Shown here in pieces: positions 24,955-34,815 of a stretch of 54,390 nt of DNA. A program made the translations under genes and the position numbers. The notes beneath the pieces are model-generated. The model was given only the letters and a program-made list of their open reading frames with translations. It was not told where the DNA came from and made no database searches. The DNA is from Bradyrhizobium embrapense (GTDB lineage: Bacteria > Pseudomonadota > Alphaproteobacteria > Rhizobiales > Xanthobacteraceae): NCBI RefSeq assembly GCF_001189235.2, contig NZ_LFIP02000019.1, positions 1-54,390 of the forward strand, read 5' to 3'. Position 1 is the stretch's first letter, and each line of letters begins with the position of its first letter.

Positions 24955-25260
24955 ATGAAGAAGACATTGCTGGCGCTTTGCGCCGCCGCCACTCTGGCGG
25001 CATCGGCCGTGGCGGTGCCCGCCCCCGCCCAGGCACAACGCGGTGTCGCCGCCGGCGTCGCTGCGGGATTGATCGGTGGCGCCATCGTCGGCGGCGCGAT
25101 CGCTTCGCAGAATGGCTATTACGGCCCGGGCTATGGCTACTACGCGCCCGGTCCGGCCTATGTCGCCGAGCCCGGCTACGGTCCCGATTGCTTCTGGCAG
25201 CGCCAGCGGTTCTGGGACGGCTACACCTGGCGTGTTCGCCGCGTCCGCGTTTGCGATTGA
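24955..25260 (+). CDS. Small glycine-rich secreted protein, tandem paralogue A
   Basis: A 101-residue exported protein with a signal peptide (MKKTLLALCAAATLAASAVA, cleavage near AQA-QRG). A Gly/Ala helix (AAGVAAGLIGGAIVGGAIAS) resembles glycine-zipper segments, followed by a Tyr/Gly-rich stretch and the terminal motif CFWQRQRFWDGYTWRVRRVR ending VCD. The same end pattern occurs in the next gene, so these are paralogues. Function is unknown; a surface or envelope role is suggested by export and the zipper. Confidence 0.78.
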   Translation: MKKTLLALCAAATLAASAVAVPAPAQAQRGVAAGVAAGLIGGAIVGGAIASQNGYYGPGYGYYAPGPAYVAEPGYGPDCFWQRQRFWDGYTWRVRRVRVCD

Positions 25261-25287
25261 TCGCCGTTCATCTCGATTAATTCGAAC

Positions 25288-25327
25288 CAGATGTCCCGGA
25301 AAACCGACTGTTTCTCCGGGACGTCTG
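25288..25327 (+). terminator. Stem-loop after paralogue A, possible terminator
   Basis: CAGATGTCCCGGA and TCCGGGACGTCTG form a 13-base inverted repeat with one G-T pair. No strong T tract follows. Confidence 0.4.
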
Positions 25328-25496
25328 CTGTAATAGGCCAGAAAAAACCGCTTTTCTGCGCGATGAGCCTGCGGACGTTTACTTTCGGTTGACTGTTCTG
25401 CGCTGTTTAGCAAGACAGCAGTTCGAGATCAGCGTGTGAGTCACCTAAACCCGGCGCCGGACCACGACGCCACCATCTTCCAGGAGAGCCAAAGAC

Positions 25497-25781
25497 ATGA
25501 AGAAGACTTTAGCTGCCCTCGTCGCCGTTACCACGCTTGCCGGTTCGCTGGCGGTTGCTCCGGCTGCCAAGGCTGGTGACGGCGGCGCCGTCGCGGCCGG
25601 CGTTGCCGGCGGCCTGATCGGCGGCGCCCTGCTGGGCGGCGCGATCGCAGGCGCCCGTCCCGCCCCGGTCTATGTTGCACCGGCCCCGACCTACGTCGAA
25701 GAAGCTCCGTGCCGCTGGGTTCGTGAGCGCTTCTGGGACGGCTACGGCTGGCGCTTCCGTCGCATCCAGGTTTGCGACTGA
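25497..25781 (+). CDS. Small glycine-rich secreted protein, tandem paralogue B
   Basis: A 94-residue exported protein with a signal peptide (MKKTLAALVAVTTLAGSLAV, cleavage near AKA-GDG), a Gly-rich helix (AAGVAGGLIGGALLGGAIAG), and the end motif CRWVRERFWDGYGWRFRRIQ then VCD. The motif C-W-x-R-x-R-F-W-D-G-Y-x-W-R is shared with paralogue A. Both genes have MKKTL starts and no other neighbour; the pair arose by duplication. GGAGAGCC precedes the ATG. Confidence 0.8.
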   Translation: MKKTLAALVAVTTLAGSLAVAPAAKAGDGGAVAAGVAGGLIGGALLGGAIAGARPAPVYVAPAPTYVEEAPCRWVRERFWDGYGWRFRRIQVCD

Positions 25782-25810
25782 TCGATCGACGCTATCAGCA
25801 TCACACTCGA

Positions 25811-25838
25811 AAACCCGGCCTTGCGGCCGGGTTTTTGT
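25811..25838 (+). terminator. Rho-independent terminator after paralogue B
   Basis: AACCCGGCC-TTGC-GGCCGGGTT is a nine-pair stem followed by TTTGTTTTC. Confidence 0.88.
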
Positions 25839-25888
25839 TTTCTGCCGCGAAGCAGTCCTGGCGGTCGTCCTTAGAGAGCCCTTTGTTT

Positions 25889-25940
25889 GCGCATGATCTT
25901 ATCGGAAAACCGCTTCGCACTTTTCCGGATCATGCGCTAG
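25889..25940. repeat. GCATGATC hairpin repeat supplying the transglycosylase stop
   Basis: GCGCATGATC ... TCGGAAAACCG ... CTTTTCCGGATCATGCGCTAG is a long hairpin. The terminal CTAG contains the TAG stop codon (25937-25939) of the lytic transglycosylase gene on the minus strand. Confidence 0.8.
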
Positions 25941-27184
25941 CGCTGCCCGTTCATCGCGCGCAGCACCGCCTCGCTCGGCCAGCAATCGACCTTCAGCCCG
26001 GCCTGCTTCTGATAGGCGCCGAGCGCGGCACGGGTCTGCATCCCGGCCTTGCCGTCGAGCTTGTCCTTGTACAGCCCGATCTTCGTCAGCTGCTGCTGCA
26101 TCGCCTCGACATCGGCCGAGCGCAGCTGCTTCGACGCCGCCCATGGCGTCGCGAATGGCTGCGGGCTCGTCATGCGGTCGGCGAGATGGCCGACGAACAG
26201 CACGTAGAGATCGGAGAAATTGTACTCCTTGATCACGAAGTAGTTCGGCGTGGTCAGGAAGGCCGGGCCGTAGATGCCTTCAGGCTGCAGCAGCGAGGCC
26301 GATTGCGCCTGCTCGGTGGCGCTGAGCCTCGCGCCGCGCACCGGCACGAAGCCCGCCCGCAGCCACTGGCTGATCGGCTTTGTCACCTCGGGCACGCCCA
26401 TCGTGCAATCGGCATTGGCAGGTGCCGTGACCTCGTAGGCCCAGCGCACGCCGGGCTGCCAGCCCTTGTTGACGAGCTGTTGCGCGGCGGAAGCGAGCGC
26501 ATCCGGCACCGAATGCCAGATGTCGACCTTGCCGTCGCCGTCGAGGTCGACGCCGTGCTTGTAATACTCCGACGGCAGGAACTGGGTGTAGCCGGTCGCG
26601 CCCGCCCAGGATGAGCGCAGCTCCTTGCGCGTCACGGCGCCCTCACTGAGGATCTTCAGCGCGAGGATGAACTCGGTGCGGTACTGATCCTTGCGGCGGC
26701 CAACATAGGCCTGCGTCGCCACCACGCGGAGCGTGTCGTAGGGCAGCGAATAGCGGCCGTAGTCGGTCTCGCGGCCCCAGATCGCCAGCACGATGGTCGC
26801 GGGAACGCCGAACCGCTTCTCGATCGCATCGAGCGACGGACGATACTTCTGCAACAGCCGCTGCCCCTCCGCGGCGAGCCGGGCGATCGAGGCTTCCTTA
26901 ATGTAGTCGGCCGGCACCTGCACGAACTCGGCCTGCGCCGGCGCGCCGGTCTTGGGACGCCCGGGCAGGATCAGGTCCGGCAGCTTGTAGTCGGGCTCGA
27001 GCCCGCGGGTCTCGCGATCGAAGGTGTCGCGCGACACGCCCGCCGCCTTGGCCTCCGGCCACAGCGAGGCGATGAACTGGGTGAACGCAGCGTCGGCGGC
27101 GAATGCGGGCCGCTGCAGCGGCGCACACAGCAGCAGCACCGCGCATGCGACGATAGTGGCTGGCCATTTCGTGATCGATTTCAT
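25937..27184 (-). CDS. Lytic murein transglycosylase (MltB family) with peptidoglycan-binding domain
   Basis: A 415-residue exported peptidoglycan-cleaving enzyme. A signal peptide (MKSITKWPATIVACAVLLLC, cleavage near AFA-ADA) precedes the MltB catalytic domain. The proposed catalytic Glu is Glu139 in AIWGRETDYGRY, and the conserved ATGYTQFLPSEYY segment follows. A peptidoglycan-binding 1 domain occupies about 350-410 (VEAMQQQLTKIGLYKDKLDG). ATG 27184 is chosen over one 48 bases upstream because it begins the signal peptide. Its stop codon falls in the hairpin repeat at 25889. It diverges from the TIR gene. Confidence 0.92.
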   Translation of the reverse strand: MKSITKWPATIVACAVLLLCAPLQRPAFAADAAFTQFIASLWPEAKAAGVSRDTFDRETRGLEPDYKLPDLILPGRPKTGAPAQAEFVQVPADYIKEASIARLAAEGQRLLQKYRPSLDAIEKRFGVPATIVLAIWGRETDYGRYSLPYDTLRVVATQAYVGRRKDQYRTEFILALKILSEGAVTRKELRSSWAGATGYTQFLPSEYYKHGVDLDGDGKVDIWHSVPDALASAAQQLVNKGWQPGVRWAYEVTAPANADCTMGVPEVTKPISQWLRAGFVPVRGARLSATEQAQSASLLQPEGIYGPAFLTTPNYFVIKEYNFSDLYVLFVGHLADRMTSPQPFATPWAASKQLRSADVEAMQQQLTKIGLYKDKLDGKAGMQTRAALGAYQKQAGLKVDCWPSEAVLRAMNGQR

Positions 27185-27266
27185 GATCGATCTCACCTCG
27201 CGGAAACAGGCATTGCAACGTGGATTCGGCAATGCCAGAATTCAATTCTGGGTGGTAAGTTTTGCC

Positions 27267-28358
27267 ATGCGCATATTTTTGTCATTTCCCTCCGAACTGG
27301 AATCGCAGGCTGACAACATCGCTCAGTCCCTGCGCAATTGCGACCATGACGTTTTCTTTTCGCACGACGATCTCCCGCCGGGCGACAGCTTCGATGCGCG
27401 GGTCGAAAAAGCCATCGAAAGCAGCGATTTTATGGTGTTCCTGATCAGTCCGGAATCGGTGACCAAGGGACGCTACACCTTGAGCGAGCTCGCCTTTGCC
27501 AAGGGGAAATGGCCGAACCCGAGCAACCGCGTGCTGCCGGTGATGATGGCGCCGACCCCGCTCGACCAGGTCCCGAACTATCTCAAGGCGGTCACGATCC
27601 TCGAGCCGCAGGGCAGCGCCGCGGCCGAGGCGCGGGCCGCCGTGGACCGCATGCTGGCGGCCAAGGACGAGCAGTCGGGCGACCGGCCGAACTTGCCCTT
27701 TGTCGTGCTGGCGCTCGCGTCCGCCATCGTGTGCAGCCTAGTCACGACCTACGCGCTCAACGTCCTGCAATACTCCTTCGTCGTCTCCGACGCGGGCGGG
27801 ATCACGATCCTGCCCGGGGTGATCTTCGGCGCGGCGATCGCGACGTGCAACGTCGTGTTCGGCGCCAGGGACCGGTTCCAGCTGGCGCTGGTGGTCGCAA
27901 TCACGACCGCGGCATGGATCGCGGCATATGATGCCAGCGCCATCACGCTGCAGGCGCTCGGCCAGTACGCGAAGACCGTCCCGGCCGACGGCAACGCCGC
28001 GAGTCCGGCCCAGATCACGGAGACGCTCGGCAACAACCCCCTGATGGGTTATCTGATCGGCGGCATCGGCGGCGCGGTCGGCGGCGCGATCACCATTCTC
28101 GGCGTGCTGCTGACCAACCCGGCGTTCAGGCGGATCGACAGCGTCGTGGTGACGTGGATCGCCGCCATCGCGGCCGGCACCATTTACGGTGCAATCATCA
28201 GGCTGCCGACCCTGCTCGGCTGGCTGGTGCTGTTCGGCGTCTGGCAGACCGCGTTCATCCTTGCCCTGACCCGCGGATTTCCGCGCGGTGCGGCGCAGAT
28301 CCCCGAATGGCTTGGCAGATCCGCGCCGGCCTTGTTCGGCTCACGCGCGGCGCGCTGA
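27267..28358 (+). CDS. TIR domain fused to six membrane helices
   Basis: A 363-residue protein. Residues 1-135 are a TIR domain: MRIFLSFPSELESQADNIAQ, the box-1 start; DVFFSHDDLPPGDSFD; FMVFLISPESVTKGRYTLSE, in which Glu74 occupies the position of the catalytic Glu of NAD-cleaving TIRs. Six predicted membrane helices follow at about 145-165, 179-198, 204-222, 260-283, 292-312 and 314-335. No known name for this fusion comes to mind. It may be a stress or defence effector, or a signalling receptor. It is alone, divergent from the MltB gene, with no recognised immunity partner nearby. Confidence 0.88.
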   Translation: MRIFLSFPSELESQADNIAQSLRNCDHDVFFSHDDLPPGDSFDARVEKAIESSDFMVFLISPESVTKGRYTLSELAFAKGKWPNPSNRVLPVMMAPTPLDQVPNYLKAVTILEPQGSAAAEARAAVDRMLAAKDEQSGDRPNLPFVVLALASAIVCSLVTTYALNVLQYSFVVSDAGGITILPGVIFGAAIATCNVVFGARDRFQLALVVAITTAAWIAAYDASAITLQALGQYAKTVPADGNAASPAQITETLGNNPLMGYLIGGIGGAVGGAITILGVLLTNPAFRRIDSVVVTWIAAIAAGTIYGAIIRLPTLLGWLVLFGVWQTAFILALTRGFPRGAAQIPEWLGRSAPALFGSRAAR

Positions 28359-28376
28359 CGCCGCGCGTGCTATCGC

Positions 28377-28961
28377 CTAATGCCCACCCTGCTGCTTGGC
28401 GCCCTCGATCGAGTCGTTCGACAGCTTGTCGACGATGGCGATGCCGATCGCAGACAGGATGAAGACGCAGTGGATGATGGTCTGCCACATCACGCCGGTC
28501 TCGGTGTAGGTGCCCTTGCCGGACGACAGCGCACCGGCCTCGATGAAGGTGCGCAGCAGATGGATCGAGGAGATGCCGATGATGGCCATCGCCAGCTTGA
28601 TCTTCAGCACGCTGGCATTGACGTGGCTGAGCCATTCCGGCTCGTCCGGATGTCCCTGCAGATTGAGCCGCGACACGAAGGTCTCGTAGCCGCCGACGAT
28701 CACCATCACCAGCAGGTTCGAGATCATCACGACGTCGATCAGGCCGAGCACGGCCAGCATGATCTGTTGCTCGCTGAAATCGAAGGCATGGGCGAACAGG
28801 TGCCACAACTCCTTCAGGAACAGCACGACATAGACGCCCTGGGCGATGATGAGGCCGACATAGAGCGGCAATTGCAGCCAGCGCGATCCGAAGATCAGCA
28901 TGGGAACGGGACGCAGCGACCGGCCCTTCAGGGGGGCGCGCGCGTCTGATAGTGCGGACAT
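28377..28961 (-). CDS. UPF0114 family inner-membrane protein
   Basis: A 194-residue membrane protein of the UPF0114/YqhA type (TIGR00645-like). The segments WLQLPLYVGLIIAQGVYVVL and IMLAVLGLIDVVMISNLLVM are membrane helices, and ETFVSRLNLQGHPDEPEWLS is a loop motif of the family. Function is unknown. ATG 28961 gives MSALSDARAPLKGRS. It converges on the TIR gene with 18 bases between stop codons. Confidence 0.88.
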   Translation of the reverse strand: MSALSDARAPLKGRSLRPVPMLIFGSRWLQLPLYVGLIIAQGVYVVLFLKELWHLFAHAFDFSEQQIMLAVLGLIDVVMISNLLVMVIVGGYETFVSRLNLQGHPDEPEWLSHVNASVLKIKLAMAIIGISSIHLLRTFIEAGALSSGKGTYTETGVMWQTIIHCVFILSAIGIAIVDKLSNDSIEGAKQQGGH

Positions 28962-29126
28962 GTTGGAGGGCTCGCGAAATTGAGAATTGCGGAGCGCTCT
29001 ATCTACGCATTCCCGTGCGCTTGAAAAGCGACAACTGGCCGCAGATTGCGCCGCGATGCCGTCACGATCCTGCAACGAGGAGCGGTCGAACGCGCCGCGA
29101 TGGCCGCGCTCGACCGCTTGAATCGA

Positions 29127-30776
<1,650 letters not shown>

Positions 30777-31048
30777 CCGCTGTCCCTGGAATTGATCCGA
30801 TTTGTGGAAATTTTGCTGCCGCCGATGTAACGGCCGGCCCCCGAAAGCGCAACCGCGGGGGGTGCGTTTTCCATCCGTTCACCACGTTCCGTCCATTCGC
30901 CACGGGTGATACCGGTTCGACACCATGCGCGCGCCGAATCACGACAATTGAAACTATCTTTTAATAAATCAGGCCAAAACTCGTTCTCAACGCCGGAAAA
31001 CGGCGATTTTCGCGGCAGAACCGCGACCAGAACAGTTGAGGCCACACC

Positions 31049-31291
31049 ATGGCTACCATCATTTCAGCCCCTCTTTCGCGTCCGACGACCAAACGCGAGG
31101 CGACGCTGGTCGCCGAATTCAGCGCCTTCTGGCGGGCCTTCGTTGCCAAGGCTTTCAATCCCTACCGGCCGGAACTGCACTATATGCGCGGCCCGGGTCC
31201 GGCCTGCCGTGCCAAGCAGATGGCGCTGTCGCCGGCGGTCCGCTCGATGCTCGCCGACATCCGCACCGCGAAGGCACGCAAGCCATCCTGA
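31049..31291 (+). CDS. Small conserved protein of unknown function
   Basis: An 80-residue basic protein (MATIISAPLSRPTTKREATL, then FWRAFVAKAFNPYRPELHYM). It has no signal peptide, helices or named domain that I recognise, but the composition is protein-like and a terminator follows. It is upstream of and divergent from ettA. The C-terminal ALSPAVRSMLADIRTAKARK may be a helix. Confidence 0.6.
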   Translation: MATIISAPLSRPTTKREATLVAEFSAFWRAFVAKAFNPYRPELHYMRGPGPACRAKQMALSPAVRSMLADIRTAKARKPS

Positions 31292-31307
31292 GCCGCAAGC
31301 AATCCTG

Positions 31308-31332
31308 AGCGGCGCGGCAATCGCCGCTTTTT
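31308..31332 (+). terminator. Rho-independent terminator
   Basis: AGCGGCG and CGCCGCT form a seven-pair stem with a seven-base loop, followed by TTTTG. Confidence 0.75.
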
Positions 31333-31433
31333 GAAACTGCGCCCGCTTGCGCACCTGCCGATTGCGCGCGACCATCCGGGGCTCTCCGACGGTTGATTTT
31401 CCGCCGTCGCCCTCACCCTGAATGGACTTTCCG

Positions 31434-32396
31434 ATGACGCGGCTCCGCTGTGCAATCCTCGACGACTATTTCGACATCGCGCGCTCGCTGGCCGACTGGC
31501 CACAGGTCGAGGACCGCGTCGAGGTCACCGTGTTCGACCAGCCGTTCGCGAGCGAGGCGGAAGCCGCGGCCAAGCTCAGAGAATTCGAGATCATCTGCGC
31601 GATGCGCGAACGCACGCCGTTTCCGCGCAGCCTGTTCGACGCGTTGCCCAGGCTGAAGCTCCTGATCACGTCGGGCATGCGCAACGCCGCGATCGACATG
31701 GAGGCCGCCAAGGCGCGCAAGGTGGTGCTGTGCGGCACTCAATATAGCCGCGATCCCACCGCGCCCCTGACCATCGGCCTGATCCTGGAATTGACCCGCG
31801 GCATCGGCCGCGAGGATGCGCGGATGCATGCCGGCGAGGCGTGGCAGAGCTTTGCCGGCACCGAGATCGAGGGCAAGACGCTCGGCGTCATCGGCCTCGG
31901 CAAGCTCGGCAGCAAGGTCGCCGGCATGGCCAAGGCGTTCGGCATGAACGTGATCGCCTGGAGTCCCAATTTGACGCCGGAGAAGTGCAAGGAGGCCGGC
32001 GTCGGCTACGCCAGCAAGGACGAGTTGTTCGCGACATCAGACATCATCACCATCCACGTCGTGCTGAGCCCGCGCTCGCGCGGGCTGGTCGGCGCCGCCG
32101 ATCTCGCCCGCATGAAGCCGTCGGCCTATCTCGTCAACACCGCGCGCGGGCCGATCGTCGACGAGGACGCCCTGCTCGCGGCGCTGCGCGAGAAGAAGAT
32201 CGCAGGCGCCGGCATCGACGTGTTCTCGGTCGAGCCGCTGCCATCGGATCATTCGCTCCGCAAGCTCGACAATGTCGTGATCACGCCGCATCTCGGCTAC
32301 GCGACGCGCGAGAGCCTGCAGGCGCATTATCAGCAGATGGTCGCGTGCATCGATGCCTTCACCAAAGGCAGCGAGCCGCCGCGGCGGCTGGCCTGA
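31434..32396 (+). CDS. D-2-hydroxyacid dehydrogenase family protein
   Basis: A 320-residue NAD-dependent 2-hydroxyacid dehydrogenase. The Rossmann nucleotide loop is GVIGLGKLGSKVAGMAKAFG. Conserved catalytic features follow: Arg in VNTARGPIVDEDAL, and His in ITPHLGYATRESL. Members reduce 2-oxoacids or oxidise D-2-hydroxyacids; the specific substrate is unknown. ATG 31434 (MTRLRCAILDDY) resembles homologues I recall; an in-frame ATG at 31422 would add four residues. Monocistronic. Confidence 0.9.
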   Translation: MTRLRCAILDDYFDIARSLADWPQVEDRVEVTVFDQPFASEAEAAAKLREFEIICAMRERTPFPRSLFDALPRLKLLITSGMRNAAIDMEAAKARKVVLCGTQYSRDPTAPLTIGLILELTRGIGREDARMHAGEAWQSFAGTEIEGKTLGVIGLGKLGSKVAGMAKAFGMNVIAWSPNLTPEKCKEAGVGYASKDELFATSDIITIHVVLSPRSRGLVGAADLARMKPSAYLVNTARGPIVDEDALLAALREKKIAGAGIDVFSVEPLPSDHSLRKLDNVVITPHLGYATRESLQAHYQQMVACIDAFTKGSEPPRRLA

Positions 32397-32405
32397 GCCG
32401 AAGCC

Positions 32406-33149
32406 CTACTTGGCCCAGCGGAACGCGCGCTCAAGCTCGGCGCGGCCGTTTCGTTCATACCAGCGACCATGGGCGAGGATGATCCGTTCCGGGTCCCATC
32501 CGAGCATGCAGGCGACGGCCGCCTTCAGCGCCGCCTTGTCACGCCGGAAGGTCAATCGCATGTCGCGCGGCGTGCTGCCGTCCGGATCGCGCACGCCGCC
32601 GATCCAGGTCAGCAGTCGCATCAACGGCGAACCAATCCGTTCGGCTTCAAAGTTCTCGATCAGGTCGGTCAGCAGCAGGGTCCGCGATTTCAGATGGAAG
32701 AACACGACCTCAGTCATATAGCTGCCGGCCACCGGGAGCGTCGCGATCCACTCGTCCCACGGATAGCCAGATCGCACCTCGAGCGGCTCACCATCAAGCG
32801 CGAGCCGGTCGCCGGCCTGCTCCGCGATTCCCCGCGCGAGAAAGACGCGCGCGTCGGGATAGGCCGCATGCCACTCGGGTACCCACCAATAGTGCAGGCG
32901 GTTCGGCCCGATGATCCAGCTCGGCGTACCCAGCCGCGCGATCTCGGCCTTGAGTTCATCCACGAGCGGCGTCGGCGAGTGAATGAAGAGCCGCGCGCCC
33001 GGCAGACGTAGGATCGTGGCGCGGGTCGGAAACGGCATCCTGAGCCCGCGCGGACCGAACCGGATCACCGGTCCGTCGACGATCCACACGTCATCGGCAA
33101 CCGGCTTCGGCGTGTTCAGCGGAGGATAGACCAGGCGGGATTCCTGCAT
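32406..33149 (-). CDS. DUF4336 family protein
   Basis: A 247-residue protein of the DUF4336 family, which has a metallo-beta-lactamase-like fold. Features seen are PTRATILRLPGARLFIHSPT, WIIGPNRLHYWWVPEWHAAY and a terminal ERIILAHGRWYERNGRAELE. The two His-containing segments may hold a metal ion as in the fold's enzymes, but the classic HxHxDH motif is not complete. No reaction can be named. It converges on the dehydrogenase with nine bases between stop codons. Confidence 0.82.
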   Translation of the reverse strand: MQESRLVYPPLNTPKPVADDVWIVDGPVIRFGPRGLRMPFPTRATILRLPGARLFIHSPTPLVDELKAEIARLGTPSWIIGPNRLHYWWVPEWHAAYPDARVFLARGIAEQAGDRLALDGEPLEVRSGYPWDEWIATLPVAGSYMTEVVFFHLKSRTLLLTDLIENFEAERIGSPLMRLLTWIGGVRDPDGSTPRDMRLTFRRDKAALKAAVACMLGWDPERIILAHGRWYERNGRAELERAFRWAK

Positions 33150-33197
33150 CGCATTGACTCACCGCGACAACGTCGGAACAGGCTGGCTTGTTGCAAC

Positions 33198-33228
33198 AAA
33201 AAAGGCGCGCTGTTCGCGCGCCTTTTTC
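33198..33228. terminator. Bidirectional rho-independent terminator
   Basis: AAAAAAGGCGCGC-TGTTC-GCGCGCCTTTTT is a perfect hairpin with A/T tracts on both sides. It lies just downstream of the L,D-transpeptidase stop codon. Confidence 0.85.
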
Positions 33229-33250
33229 AATGACGGGTTTGCCGGTCGGC

Positions 33251-34486
33251 CTAGCGCACCGTGACCGGCGCGGGCAGCGGCTGCACCGAGGTCGGCTGCG
33301 TGCCGGGCAGCGGCGCGGCCTGAGCCTGTGTCGGCGCCGGGGCCATCGGATTGGGCGGCGGCGCTGCGGAAGCCGTTGTCGTTCCCGGCGGCGGGCCACC
33401 GGGCAGCACGACCACGCGGGTGCCGACCTTGGCGCGCTCGAACAGGTCCGAGACGTCGTCGTTCAGCATGCCGATGCAGCCCGACGAGACGAACTTGCCG
33501 ATGGTCGACGGCTGGTTGGTGCCGTGAATGCGGTACACGGTCGAGCCGAGATACATCGCGCGGGCGCCGAGCGGGTTGCCGGGTCCGCCGGCCATGAAGC
33601 GCGGCAGATAGGGCTGACGCTCGATCATCTCGGTCGGCGGATGCCAATCCGGCCATTCGGCCTTGCGGGTGATCTTCTGCACGCCGGTCCAGGTGAAGCC
33701 GTCGCGCCCGACGCGGACGCCGTAGCGGATCGCCCGGCCATTGCCCAGGATGTAATAGAGGTAAGTGTTCGGCGTATCGACCACGATCGTGCCGGCCGGT
33801 TCCTTGGTGGCGAACGCCACTTCCTGGCGACGCAGATTGGGGGCCAGTTGCGCCGTGCCGTCTTCCGGCTGCTCGTCAGGCGGCAGCGCCGCGATCTGCA
33901 CCGGCTTGCCATTGGCATCGACCGGCGCCTGCTGCTGCGGCACGGCTCCGGTCACGCCTTCGGGCGGACGCATCCCGCCGCGGTCGTCACCATAGGACAC
34001 GCCGGCGGCCGGAACACCGTTGTCGCGATTGGCTTGCTGCGCGCCCGGACGGTCGCCGTAGATCACCGGCGGCGGCCCCATCGGACGGCCATAGCGCGGA
34101 TCATCGGGAGACATCACCGGACCGGTCGGCGCGCCGCGGTCGGAATAGACCGGGGGAGCGTTCATCGGACGGCCGTAGCGCGGATCGTCCGGCGACATCA
34201 CGGGACCAGTCGGCGCACCGCGATCGGAATAGGTCGATGGGCGGCCATAGCGCGGGTCGTTCGGCGACATCACTGGGCCGGGCGGCGGCAGCGCCGCCGA
34301 ATCCTGCCCGTCGTCGTCATTGAGCGCATCGAAGTCCGGCATGGTACCCGGCGGATAGGGCTGGGGGGCGGTCGAATAGGCCGTGCCCTGCGGGGCCGGA
34401 TAACCCTGCTGCGCATGCGCGAACGAGGTTCCTGCCACGCCGAGAGCCGCGGCAGCGCAAATCGTCAGAATGCGGTTGATCATCAT
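33251..34486 (-). CDS. L,D-transpeptidase (YkuD) with proline-rich repeat region
   Basis: A 411-residue exported enzyme that makes 3-3 peptidoglycan crosslinks or attaches envelope proteins. A signal peptide (MMINRILTICAAAALGVAGT, cleavage near AHA-QQG) leads to a Pro/Gly/Asp-rich region with a 14-residue unit GPVMSPxDPRYGRP repeated three times (near residues 70-140). The YkuD domain contains catalytic His321 and Cys337 in HGTNQPSTIGKFVSSGCIGM. A Pro-rich tail follows. ATG 34486 is chosen for the signal peptide, since the longer open frame is antisense to the next gene. Confidence 0.92.
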   Translation of the reverse strand: MMINRILTICAAAALGVAGTSFAHAQQGYPAPQGTAYSTAPQPYPPGTMPDFDALNDDDGQDSAALPPPGPVMSPNDPRYGRPSTYSDRGAPTGPVMSPDDPRYGRPMNAPPVYSDRGAPTGPVMSPDDPRYGRPMGPPPVIYGDRPGAQQANRDNGVPAAGVSYGDDRGGMRPPEGVTGAVPQQQAPVDANGKPVQIAALPPDEQPEDGTAQLAPNLRRQEVAFATKEPAGTIVVDTPNTYLYYILGNGRAIRYGVRVGRDGFTWTGVQKITRKAEWPDWHPPTEMIERQPYLPRFMAGGPGNPLGARAMYLGSTVYRIHGTNQPSTIGKFVSSGCIGMLNDDVSDLFERAKVGTRVVVLPGGPPPGTTTASAAPPPNPMAPAPTQAQAAPLPGTQPTSVQPLPAPVTVR

Positions 34487-34815
34487 TGCTCTATTATAGT
34501 CCCCAAGCCACACCGGACTGTTAACGGCCCAATGCAGGAAGATAGCGGCGCATTCAAGACAAATCCGCGAAATCCGGGCGATTTCGGGCTTTTGTGATTT
34601 GGCATCAACGCTGCGGCAAAGATGTCTCATGGGTCGGGAATGTCTGTCCACCTGCCCAAAGTCATCAATCACGCGCATTTTGTAACAAACAGTCTCGGAG
34701 GGTTGCGATATCTTCGAATCGGCCTGATTCGCTCTCGCGACGCCGGCTTTCTTAGTGTGGTCACCGCGTTCCCTCGACACCAGAGCCCCTCCCGCAGAAG
34801 GGGGAACCCGCGCCC
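34487..34815. other. Divergent promoter region
   Basis: This region serves the L,D-transpeptidase and the Pro/Ala-rich protein gene. No gene or clear operator is seen. CTATTATAGT near 34490 could be a -10 element for the transpeptidase. Confidence 0.35.

Noticed and set aside
27267..28961. TIR and UPF0114 genes as a two-gene defence system
   Set aside because: They converge, are not cotranscribed, and UPF0114 proteins are widespread housekeeping-type membrane proteins; adjacency alone is not enough.
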